64,000 bases of DNA from Atrina japonica (Eukaryota > Mollusca > Bivalvia > Pterioida > Pinnidae). The stretch spans positions 186,001 to 250,000 of the forward strand of contig BROG01000457.1 of assembly GCA_030159075.1 (NCBI GenBank), given 5' to 3'. The translations under genes and the position numbers were made by a program. The notes below the pieces were generated by a model that saw nothing but the letters and a program-made list of their open reading frames with translations, did no database searches and was not told the origin of the DNA. Below, piece after piece: positions 11,289 to 22,600 of the stretch (within the stretch, counting starts at the first letter, position 1; each line of letters begins with the position of its first letter).

Positions 11289-12730
11289 TCTCCATTAGTT
11301 TAGATCATTAGTTGTGCTACACCAAATTTCATTCAAAATAAAAAGGAAGACCGAAGATTAGCTATAGGTTTTCTATGCCGACAGTTTTATTGGTTTTTGT
11401 TTATATTTATTTTTTAGGTAAATCATAACTGCAGAAATTACTTAGATAAACCTACCTTTGATTTTCTAGATTGACTGTATTTGACTTTTTAACCAGTATT
11501 ACCGATTTTGAGCTATAGTGCTACATTTTAGAACATCTCTCTCTCTCTCTCTCTCGCTATCTCTCTCTCATGTAAAATTATCACTGATTTAATCTTATAT
11601 AGAAACCTTGCTGTTGTTCCTTATCATATCATTCAATGCGCTCCCACTGCCATTTTGCTGCATGTCGTAAAATCAAGCCAGTCTCTTCCTGTATAAGCAT
11701 TTGTGGCGTTTCCGTTTTGATGGATTCAGGTCAATATTATGTTTAGTATGCTTACAGTTTATAATACAAAACGTGCAGCATCCTTTCGGGCAAATTATAC
11801 AACAGAGTACCTACATTTGGCATTTTATCATCAGTGGTCTTGGAATTGAAGGATTACCCCAAAAATGAAATAAAATTTAAAATAACACAGATTGAAGACT
11901 GCTTTTTGGTTTTTATTTAATTTGGCAATATAAAATGTAGACTTTTTCACCTTGTGACAGATCCAGGGTGGAAATATAGTTTGTTCATAATATTTACAAA
12001 CAAATATCGATTATCACTCGCACGTTTTGTACACATCATGGTATATATATATAGAAGCTCGTCACCTTTAGGTTATCTGCGGATAAGATGCACTCTCAGA
12101 GGACCCATCACAAAGTATTGATTGCATGTACATACATAACAATTTATACATGAAAGTTTGTTTACTCGATCTCTTTGCTGTAGTGGTATAGTTTCTTTGA
12201 AACGAGGAAATATTATGTAAGTGATGTTACATTTAATTGATTGCTTTTGCAATCTACATCATGTGTGTGAAACGTACACGCCAATCAAGTAGACAACAAG
12301 ACCGAGTGATCAGTAGTACAGTATCCGTGGCTTTATCAGCGGTATACACGATGCTATCTGTGAAATGTACACCCCTTCGAAACGAACTAAAAATTTCAGT
12401 ACATTATGTAATCACACAGCAGGTGGTCTTGAATTGTAAATAAGACGTATTCCAATGTACTCCATCATGTAAATCAAGGACAAAGACGGTCGAATATAAT
12501 GGTAATTTTCATGGTAATTTATTCACAGACAAGGTGTCAACTTTCATAACTTTTATCTTCGCCGACTTACACACTTGTCATGTTGTAAATTTTGAATTTA
12601 CTGGGTGGTGCAAAATATACATATCACACGGTTTTGTCCGTGTTGCTGCTAATGTAGTAGGCATTTTCAGTTTCCCAAAATTGGAGATAAAAAATGACAT
12701 TAGGGTTGCAAATTATCGTTGTCTTACCAC
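11289..12730. other. Intergenic DNA, no gene seen
   Basis: Contains a (CT)n run at about 11538-11570. Open frames of 60-85 codons near 12237-12791 show no domain and no splice context, so none is called. Confidence 0.5.
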
Positions 12731-12732
12731 TT

Positions 12733-13215
12733 TTGACTTCAGCTCTGCAACCTCTGACGGTTCCCCTGTATACTCATCATACATCCTATGACGTTTCCTC
12801 TCTCCACCTAACCATACAACCTCTGATGGTTCCTCTCTCCACCTCACCATAAACCTCAAACGGTTCATCTTTCTCCACCAGTGACCTCATCATACAACCT
12901 CTAACAATTCATCTCTCCACCTCACCATACAGCCTCTCACGGTCCATCTCTCCACCTCATCATACAACATCTAATACTTCTTCTCTCCGCCTCACCATAC
13001 AGTCTCTAATAGTTCCTCTCTCCACCTCACCAAACAGCCTCTGACGGTTCCTCTCTCTCCACCAGTGACCTTGACATACTGCCCCTAACTGCTACTCTCT
13101 CCACCTCACCATAAGCCTTTAACTGTTCCTCTATCCACCTCATCATAAAACCTATACCGGTTTCTCTTGCCACCTTACCATTCAGCCTTTAACAGTCCCT
13201 CTTTCCACCTCCTTA
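12733..13215. repeat. Degenerate tandem repeat, about 35-45 bp unit
   Basis: Repeated phrases CTCTCCACCTCACCATACA and CCTCTGACGGTTCCT occur about a dozen times with many changes and uneven spacing. This is an old minisatellite. Confidence 0.8.
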
Positions 13216-13748
13216 TTCCTTCATTTCCAATCTGGTTAATCGTATATGAGTGCATATAAACGATAGTTTTCTATTTACTTGTTTTTTGGGGGGTGGGTGG
13301 GGGTTGTTTTTTGGTAGTATTATAGATGACAGTCATATGCAATCGGCGAATGATCTGAAGAATGGATTATAGACAGTTAAAATGTAATAGATATAAATAC
13401 ATTGTTCAACTATATTAATATTTACAGGGTTTTAGATGTGCATTTTCTTTTTTCTAAAAATGTCTTTTTTTATACAACCTAAATTGATATACTAAAAATA
13501 TACTAAAAGTAGAAAAAATAAAAATAATTGTTTTGGTAAACACAGCTAATGCCCCTTTAAGTACAAGATGCTAATCGAAGCCACTCCATAGTCCAGCCCC
13601 CCTCCAATTAAAATTTAACTATTTGCTAGGAGACAAACTTAATGATGATGATGATGACGACTGCATTAGAACTGTGCTGAAGATTTCTTATTAAACCGGT
13701 ATAGGCACTGTGAGGACAATGTAGCTCATTGTATTAATTTATTACCTA

Positions 13749-13779
<31 letters not shown>

Positions 13780-15130
13780 ACTCCGCTTGTTAGGGGCGAA
13801 ACAATTATCGTGTTCACCATATACTGTGGGAAATTCAAAAACTTGTTGACGGACTGAAATTTGAACTAGAAAGCAAATGTTCTATGTAGACAGGATTTAT
13901 TTTTTTTCTACTTCATATAAAAAATTATCGTCATATATATGTATGTATGTATGTATGTATAGTTATTCACGGATGCATAATTTTGAATTTTTTAGCAAAA
14001 CGCCAGTACTAGTTCACTTAGATAAAAGTTTTATCATGTTATTGAATCTGTTTGATTATATCATTATTATATTTCCACTTTCAGATGTAAACCCCTGGTA
14101 AATAATTTTTGTTGTTGCTTTTTCAGTTTGATGACACAATTTTTGTGAACATGTATAAATTATTGACGTACGCATAAGTTCGAAACGTCAAGTGGTCATT
14201 TCATAGTTGAGTCACAGAAAATTGAATCTGTTTGATGATATTCTCATTATGTTTTCACTTTCTGGTATAAAACCCTGGTAAATAAAAAACGCGAAAAAAC
14301 CATAATGATATGGATTAGATATCAGTCAACAGATAGAAATAGGACTTACGTACACAAAGGTACACATTCGCACCCGGAAACTCCTAGGTACGAGTCGGAT
14401 TTGTATAAGCTAAAACATAAACTACAGGTAGAAAAGACCATCGTGCATAACGAGTACGTGAGCGTCCGATACATGAGTATTTATATATGCCATAACATGG
14501 ATTGACTACATTATCTACAAATTGTAAATATTTGTCGTCCATCTATTATGTCAAATCTTGGATGAGACTGATTACAAAATATCACACCCGTTTTGTTACT
14601 TAACCCATTGCGGCGAAACGCTGCAATATTTTGGTTTTTCTGGCTCAGTGGCGATTGATTGACCATGTTCAGTCAATGTGAAGATACGCAACAAACGATG
14701 GCATTTGTGTTGATAAATTAAGCGTGGGGTTGTGTATATTAATGTAGTTATATTTTTGTTTACTATCACTTAACGACAAGACCTGATGGTACGAATAACC
14801 TTTTGTTCAATAATTTGTAACCTATCTTACAAATAGGGATCGAGAGGATAGGCTAAGTTCTATATATATTTTGTAATATGTAAACGTTATACATCTAAAT
14901 ATAGATCGCCTGATTTACAATAAATAGTAAAAATATATTTGATAGGTGCGCCATCGATATATTTACATAAAAATTCATTACTAACACACTTGCATGTAAC
15001 ATTCATAAAAAGGGGACTATAGTTGTGCATGTGCGCATGTCACGAATCCATATCGCTTGCACTTTATATCTACTTTTGAATCTAGCTACACTTTAAATCA
15101 AGTAACTCACAAGTTGGGTTGTTACTTTGC
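13216..15130. other. Intergenic DNA with small repeats
   Basis: Holds a C17 then (CA)n tract at 13750-13781, a (TGTA)n run at 13938-13961, and two related blocks sharing TTGAATCTGTTTGATGATAT and CCCTGGTAAATAA (about 14040-14105 and 14222-14288). A weaker relative lies at about 16155-16200. No gene seen. Confidence 0.5.
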
Positions 15131-15145
15131 CTGCTAACGCAATAG

Positions 15146-15413
15146 TTGTTTAACGCCCCACTCAAGAATCTTTCACTCATATGAAGACGTCACCAAATGC
15201 CGGTGAAGGGCTTCAAATTTTGGCCTATGCTCGGCACTTACGGCCATTGAGCAGTGAGGGTTCTTTCACGTGACGACACCTACTGTGACACTGGACCTCG
15301 GTTTTTTACTGTCTCATCCGAAGGACAGGGAACCAACCTGCCGCCGGTTGTACTCGAACTCAAGACCTCACGATCCAGAGTCGAGCGCGCTACAGATTGA
15401 GTCAAGCCGGCTC
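15146..15413 (-). mobile_element. tRNA-derived SINE, minus orientation
   Basis: Read on the minus strand it starts GAGCCGGCTTGACTCAATCTG (tRNA-like head), passes a diverged B box, then the body with CATCCGAAGGACAGG in reverse, and ends GCGTTAAACAA. It is the same family as the copy at 15592-15882. Near-duplicates GCTAACGCA (left) and GCAAACGCA (right) flank it and may be the target duplication. Confidence 0.8.
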
Positions 15414-15436
15414 GCAAACGCAGACGTAACTTAGGA

Positions 15437-15472
15437 CGTAACTCGAGTTACGATTTTATTTACGTGCACGTA
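15437..15472. repeat. Two perfect palindromes between inverted SINEs
   Basis: CGTAACTCGAGTTACG (15437-15452, 16 bases) and TACGTGCACGTA (15461-15472, 12 bases) are each identical to their reverse complement. They lie in the 180-base spacer that would form the loop if the flanking SINEs paired. Confidence 0.8.
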
Positions 15473-15591
15473 GTTTCACGTGTGCACGTCGTAAACACAT
15501 GCTTACTCGTTAACCTACACTAAGTTACGTGTGAAATTAGTAGTAGTTTGGAACAGACGAAGACTCAAACGTAAGTTTATACGAAGGAAGA

Positions 15592-15882
15592 GAGCCGGCC
15601 TGGCTCAGTCGGTAGCGTGCTCGACTCTGGATCGTGATGTCGTGAGTTCGAGTCCCGCCGGTGACAGGTTGGTTTCCTGTCTTTCGGATGAGACATTAAA
15701 AACTGCAGGTCCCGTGTCACAGTAGGTGTCGGCACGTTAAAGAACCCTCACTGCTCAATGGCCGAAGGTGCCTAGCATAGGCCAAAATTTGAAGCTCTTC
15801 ACCGGCATTTGGTGACTTCTCCATATGAGTGAAATATTCTTGAGTGGGACGTTAAACAACAAATAAACAAACAAAAAAAAAA
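15592..15882 (+). mobile_element. tRNA-derived SINE, full-length, plus orientation
   Basis: The head GAGCCGGCCTGGCTCAGTCGG has an intact A box (TGGCTCAGTCGG). The B box is GAGTTCGAGTCCC. The body includes CTTTCGGATGAGACATTAAA and AGGTGTCGGCACGTTAAAG. The tail is GTTAAACAACAAATAAACAA plus an A run. ACGAAGGAAGA before (15581-15591) and ACGCAGGAAGA after (15883-15893) form an 11-base target duplication with one mismatch. Pol III promoter elements look usable. Any short frame inside is not a protein gene. Confidence 0.85.
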
Positions 15883-15893
15883 ACGCAGGAAGA

Positions 15894-16816
15894 AAGATAC
15901 GACCTTTAGTGAAACTCATTTTAGACATAAGTCTAGATTTACATCTACACGTAAAGTTACGACCTTTGGAGAAACTGGCCAGATGCGCCTGTCATGTTTT
16001 GATTATCAAATTCCCTGGGTGTTAGGTAGATGCAACACTTAAAACACAATACAATGCATCCATCATATACTATATACAGATATAAAAAAATCGACATACG
16101 TCGTATACCTATACATACCTTAGTCCATCAAATGTTAATATAAGTGAAAAAAGTGAGATTATCGTGTTCTCACTTTTTGGTAAAAATCCCTGATAAATCA
16201 AAATGTGAGAACAAAATACATGCGATATCAAGGAATCGTAAATGACACTAGAAATTATAGACAAACATACATCGAACTCATCTCAGTGAAAATCGTCACA
16301 CAGCAACAAATCATCGAAATTTGAAACTGTCAAGATATGAAGGGATTCGAAAATGAATTTGTTCCCCACCTCTAGTTAGCGTGAGTTCGAGTCACGCTGG
16401 AACCTAAGCCGATTTTGTATGGAAGTTTGTCGGTTGACTGGTGGAATCTCCCTGGCCTATTGTGGCTTTATTTATAAAATTTGGAACAACTATCATCTCG
16501 ACTGAATAACAACAAGGCCACAATAGTGATGATGGGACTAAGCTATGTTACACTATTCAATGGCATGTTCTCTTCTGCGCTTTTAACTTGCCATCGCCAT
16601 GTAATTGAAAAATTGTTGTGTGTGGAGTACAACAATATTTAAACAAACCCGTGCATCTCATGAGTACCTTTCAATTACATATTTTCTTAGCCACCCGACG
16701 AAATAACTGATAATTAAGGTGACAAAAGACGTTAATGCCTATAGGAATTACATCGGTGATATATTGCAATTTTATCTTTTTTAAAATGACAAGTCCCATT
16801 GCTCTTATGCAGTTGC

Positions 16817-16865
<49 letters not shown>

Positions 16866-17320
16866 AAATGAAACAGATGCACTCAAATACAACCAGTTTA
16901 TTTTTCTTTGTACTCCAAATGTTGCCAAAATACCAAATTACGTATGTCCATATCAAGGGTAACTATCTAAAATAGAACAAACGGTTAAACATACCCATGT
17001 TTCATCCCATATTACCTAAAAAATAGATTAAATAGGCATTTGATTGACAACTGCATATTATTTTCTGTGATATCTGGGTTACCGCTGTCACTAAAAACCC
17101 GAAAAGATACGTTACCAACTAAAAAGATAGTTAAAGATACTTGCAATATCATTGAAGTAACAAAACATATACTTCAAGATGTGCATAAATGTGCATAAAT
17201 GCATTCGGTTTTTTTGTGTATATTATATAAAAATGGATGACCAATCGATATTTTCTATCAAACTTTTGAATAGTACCAAACGATTTCAATAAATACGTGA
17301 CCAATGTTTATTGTATACTT
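15894..17320. other. Intergenic DNA with a SINE fragment and (GA)n
   Basis: 16376-16640 holds a 5'-truncated SINE: a B box-like GAGTTCGAGTCAC at its start and, at its end, a GCCATGTAATTGAAAAATTG tail related to that at 1920-1975. A (GA)n tract runs 16819-16862. No gene seen. Confidence 0.55.
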
Positions 17321-18840
17321 AACATAAAATCATAAATTTGAATATGAATGTAATAATAAATTATCAAAACCAGCATCATTGACTTTTAGTGGAGAATTAA
17401 CGCGAACCAGTCAAGAAAATGAAGCAAAAGACTAAAGAGCGTGTACATTCCATTCAATCCCTCTTAATTACCACTAGTATCTACACAGAGAATACAAATT
17501 ATCATGTGTCCTAAGTCAAACAAAGCATGTAATCTAGATTAATGTCCCAAATAGAAAACAAATAATGAAATTTGTATAATTCGGGTATATAAGATATATA
17601 CATCTTCTCGTCCCCCCCCCCCCCCAATGATCGTGCACTGCTCTCAAACGGACTTGCCACTGATAGAAATCACCAAACATCATCGCAGTGTAATTAAATC
17701 AAACAAAGCATTACAACTAGATTACCATCCCCAGAAGAAAACAATAAAATTTGTAGAACATAAAATCATAAAAACTTGAATATGAATGTAATAATAAATT
17801 ATCAAAACCAGCAATATTGACTTTTAGTGGAGAATGAACGCGAACCAGTCAAGAAAATGAAGCAAAAGACTAAAGAGCGTGTACATTCCATTCAATCCCT
17901 CTTAATTACCACTAGTATCTACACAGATAATACAAATTATCATGTGTCCTAAGTCAAACAAAGCATGTAATCTAGATTAATGTCCCAAATAGAAAACAAA
18001 TAATGAAATTTGTATAATTCGGGTATATAAGATATATACATCTTCTCGCCCCCCCCAATGATCGTGCACTGCTCTCAAACGGACTTGCCACTGATAGAAA
18101 TCACGAAACATCATCGCAGTGTAATTAAATCAAACAAAGCATTACAACTAGATTACCATCCCCAGAAGAAAACAATAAAATTGTAGAACATAAAATCATA
18201 AACTTGAATATGAATGTAATAATAAATTATCAAAACCAGCAATATTGACTTTTAGTGGAGAATGAACGCGAACCAGTCAAGAAAATGAAGCAAAAGACTA
18301 AAGAGCGTGTACATTCCATTCAATCCCTCTTAATTACCACTAGTATCTACACAGAGAATACAAATTATCATGTGTCCTAAGTCAAACAAAGCATGTAATC
18401 TAGATTAATGTCCCAAATAGAAAACAAATAATGAAATTTGTATAATTCGGGTATATAAGATATATACATCTTCTCGTCCCCCCCCCCCCCCCCCCCCCCA
18501 CCCCCCCACCCCCCCCCCCCCCCCCCCCCCAATGATCGTGCACTGCTCTCAAACGGACTTGCCACTGATAGAAATCACCAAACATCATCGCAGTGTAATT
18601 AAATCAAACAAAGCATTACAACTAGATTACCATCCCCAGAAGAAAACAATGAAATTTGTAGAATTCAGGTATATAATATATATATATATATTATCATTAC
18701 CCCCTTACCCAAAAGAGCGTGTACTGCACTCAAACGGACTTGCCACTGGTAGAAATTACTTAACCGGCATCATGCTGTGTGTCCAAATCAAACAAAACAT
18801 CATTTATCAGATTACTGTCCCCAAGAAATGTAAAAATAAA
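17321..18840. repeat. Tandem array of a 430-bp unit with internal half-units
   Basis: Three nearly identical copies begin at AACATAAAATCATAAA (17321, 17757, 18187), so the period is 430-436 bases. Each copy has a C run before AATGATCGTGCACTGC: about 14 C in copy 1, 8 in copy 2, and about 50 C/A (18478-18530) in copy 3. Within each unit two halves are related (both carry TCAAACAAAGCAT.A.AACTAGATTA.. and AATGAAATTTGTA). A diverged fourth half follows at about 18665-18840. Non-coding; glycine-rich minus-strand frames come from the C runs. Confidence 0.9.
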
Positions 18841-18844
18841 TAAC

Positions 18845-19523
18845 GATATTAGATAGTATATAGTTTGGGTAAATCAAATCAAATATATATTTATATCTTT
18901 ATACCCAAAATAATAAAGCAACGCTTAGAAGAACGAATAAATGTGAGACACACCGTTAGATGTTTGTAGGAAATAAGCGTAAGAGTTATCTATCTTTACT
19001 GACGCTGAACTACCTTGAAGCTATTTTGGTCGAATTACCCGACAGGTGCTTGCTACATTCACCAAAAAATAGTTCTCATTATTAAATGCAATCGGAGGAC
19101 AAAATTATATATGAATATACCATTTAAATTCAACACATAGATTAAAACTATATTTGACAACTGAAATGTATTTTTGATATACAATCAACGATAACAAATA
19201 AAATTTAAAGCCGGAGACTTTAGTCGCGTATGAATATATAGTTTCAGGAGAGCATTAAATCTGGCATACAAGTGCGTGAGCTTCTGGCGCGGTGATTGAA
19301 CCGCATTTGAACGGGTGGATTAGTTTCAACAGTACTCTTAAGAGTATTTTAGTCATTTTGAAGGTAACAGTTTTCATATTTCTTTTATAAAGTATTATTT
19401 GGTACAATGCAAACCAACCTGGATACATCGATGTTGCGTTTTGCAGATTTTATTGATTTTCAAACCTTTGTCTGTACAAAGATGGTAATTACCGGCTAAT
19501 ATTTATTTTTGTGCATCTTCCAG
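18845..19523 (+). promoter_or_regulatory. Probable LLGL promoter and 5' UTR region
   Basis: This lies between the tandem array and the LLGL start codon. A pyrimidine-rich CATCTTCCAG acceptor at 19514-19523 suggests the ATG exon is spliced to an upstream non-coding exon. The nearest reasonable donor is AAG|GTAACA at 19363/19364, which would give a 160-base intron. No TATA box was singled out. The whole reading is an inference. Confidence 0.3.
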
Positions 19524-19548
19524 GAATTGCTGCGAGGAAAAGACGAGT

Positions 19549-19632
19549 ATGTTAAAATTTCTAAGAAAACATCCGCCCAAGGAGAGTGAAGAGAGAGATC
19601 GGCTTAAAAAAGAATTATTTGGATTTCGAAGG
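19549..19632 (+). CDS. LLGL1: LLGL coding exon 1 (residues 1-28)
   Basis: The start codon ATG at 19549 has A at -3. The protein begins MLKFLRK and reaches KKELFGFRR. Lgl proteins begin with a short M(M)KF.R. stretch and a conserved ELF.F, which supports this start. Donor GTGAGT at 19633, phase 0. Next intron 7438 bases. Confidence 0.93.
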
Positions 19633-22600
19633 GTGAGTGTGTAGTATAGTAAATTTGAAGTAAATGTTGAGACAGCCATGTTCACATCAGAATGACAGAT
19701 GACTCATCGGGGCTCACTGAAGTGTGACGTGTTTATTTAAACCAAGCTTCTGTTTTCTTTTTATCTAGTATTGCCTCATCACAAAATTCAGAAAGATGTT
19801 AATTAGAATGAACCCTGAATTTATTTACATGATTACGTAATGTTTGATCCAGGTCGATCTTTTCTTATAATTATGTAAATTTGGATCCTTTAAGAATCTC
19901 CAGATAGCATGGGACTTTATCTTTAAACGGTGTCGTCCAAAGTCTCTTTGTACTTTACTACCTTTAATGAATCTATTGCACCTGTGATTGTTATACGGAG
20001 TATACCAATCGTACTATCAGAAACAGTGGAGTACTAGCAAATCGTATACAAGCAAGAACAGAAGTTTAACAACAGATTGTAATTTACCTTACTCAGTTAC
20101 TGTTGGTGTTTGATCTTGCTATATTTAAAAGTCGGTGAATCATAAATTGGTCAAAGCAATTGAAATCCAAATTACATTACAAAGAACATGTGTAGGATAG
20201 GGCAACCTGTTTACATTTGTAAATAAATACCAGGAAATACAGGATTGTCAAATTTAAACAAAGGATATGCTTGACCCATTTCAATAGAATTTTGCAGTTC
20301 ATCATCTCCATGAGCATTCAAAATGAAATGTTAAAAGATAGATAAAATTCATAAAAAAATTCACAATTCACAAAAATGTTTTCAAGAGAGAGTAGGCCTA
20401 CTGTCTTATGTAAATCTACATATAATATTATGATTGTCAGTCAAAAAAGTGTGCCTGAAATTTGATAGATCTAGTACAAATTCCTTAAAGTTAAGTGAGA
20501 ATGATAACATTTTTATATATATAGCTCATACATTTGTAACATATCTTTTAAATTATGTACAGACAACAAAATCTTTAGATATAGTGGAACCTATCTTGAA
20601 AGACCACCCCTCCCCCCTCTGCCATTGAAATGTGGTCTTACAAGACAGGTGATCCTAAAAATCAGTTTTATTTAAAGGACTATAAACCAAGTGGTATTGG
20701 AAATGTGGTCTTTTACGACAGTGGTCTCTCAAGACAGGTTCCTTTGTAGATACAGTTATTTGGGCAGCACGATTTACCCCAAAACATATAAAATGAGCCC
20801 CAGAACACACAAAAATATTTAAACGTAGCAATTTTAGCAATGTTATTATAATATGATGAATATTTTTTATGACTGTAGATGTTTTTGACTTTGATAATGC
20901 TGTTTTATCCAATTTCACACTGTATTTCTGAAACCATAATATAGTCAGCATGACATTTTAAAATTGTACCAGAATGTTACTTATATGGCGCAGTTAAGAC
21001 GTTTAATACATATGTAATCATCATTTTGCACATTACGTAGAATTTGTATAATATTAATTTGACATAAAATATGATAAATATTTCAGGAATCGTGAAAGCA
21101 AATAATTGAAGAAGACCGATTTGGCTCTTCATTTTACTAAATGACAGTGTCCGTAAGTTCTAATGAGAGTGATAAATGTTTTTTGTTTTTGTTTTTATTT
21201 CTAGCTGTCTATGAAATATTTATACAGAAGAAAATGCATTTAAAGTGATTATTGATGCAAATTTATTTCGATTTAATTGTTTTGGGGTGTTTTTAGGGTC
21301 TTTTTGGGTAGTTTTTGCTTTTTGGGTAAATCGTGCCGCTGCAGTGATGTTGATCATGACTGAAGACAATGCAATTTCAAACTGCGATTTGTGGTTTGAA
21401 AATGGTCTCAACATTTTTACAATGATAGTCTTTAATATATTTAGGAGTAAACTCTGGAATCAAGTCATTTGTTGCGTAATTCTGTTTTGGGTGTATGATC
21501 TGAAAATTATTTACTTCATCACTTTTACTGATAATAATCGGTGATGTTCTGTTTATTCTAACAACCAAATTAGCTGCAGTTCTGGTAGTTTGCATGTTGA
21601 AATCACAGAAAACAAAATCACCAGAAAAAAATCAATCATATTTAATAATTTATCCTTGTTGAAGTATTCAAAAATATTTCAAAATCAGATTACATGTATA
21701 GTTCTGTTCCAATACTGTTTCAAGTTTTAGATTTTTAGATTGAAAAATTGAAATGTTATGAATATGTAAATACTGTATACAAAATATTTCTAACCACACA
21801 ATTTTGGTCCTGAATGATATTCAGAAAGACTCGCTTTATATTTACTTGTAAATATTTTAATATACAGTGCTCTAAATTCTAATGTGATTTGGTTATTGTG
21901 TTTTGACCATAAATCAGATAAATGCCCTCCCTAAGACAGTCGTTGTTAATCTGTTACATTCCTACATGAACATGTTTGACACTGTCCTAAAGGCTTTAGA
22001 TGATGTAAGATGAAACTGGACAAGATATATTTGCATAAAGATAAAACAATTAGTCTGATTAGAAAAAACTGGTTTATCACTGATAAAGTGATGTTTGTTG
22101 TCTTTTGAGGTACATTTATTTTGTCTTTGAGGTTATAATTTGATGCTACATGTAGACTGATATATTTCATGTATTTTTTTTTTCATCTTTGTTGGCAATC
22201 TCATGTTAGATCTCAATAAATTTGTTTCTTATTTCTGAGTTTAGAAGTAAACTTGCGGAATATATGAGAAATGCAATTGTTGATAATTATGCAAGTATAC
22301 ATGTATGAAATTGAAATTCATTCAATACTTTCTATGTCAGAGAATAACAGAATATGTCTGCTGGACTTTGGCATGCATGTATGAATCCATTTCCTGGAAA
22401 GATGTGGGAAACTGTAAATTAAGGCAATTCAGACCAAATATACATTTGTATAGATAATAATTTAAATAAAAATAAACACCAATAAAAAACACCAAAACTG
22501 ATACAATTTTTCACCGTGAGAGAGTTTAACCAACCAGTAGCATAGATGGACAGGCTTGTCCTTCACTGACCCCTTGACACATTTACAAATATTGGTGAAT

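Noticed and set aside
12237..12791. Two + strand frames of 68 and 85 codons in the intergenic region
   Set aside because: No recognisable domain, no splice or poly(A) context, and the second merges into a degenerate tandem repeat.
15597..15668. Possible functional tRNA gene
   Set aside because: A and B boxes are good, but it is followed by a SINE body, an A-rich tail and a target duplication. The anticodon stem does not pair well.
19503..19685. Minus-strand frame over LLGL exon 1
   Set aside because: It is the antisense shadow of exon 1, which has clear Lgl sequence and splice sites on the + strand.
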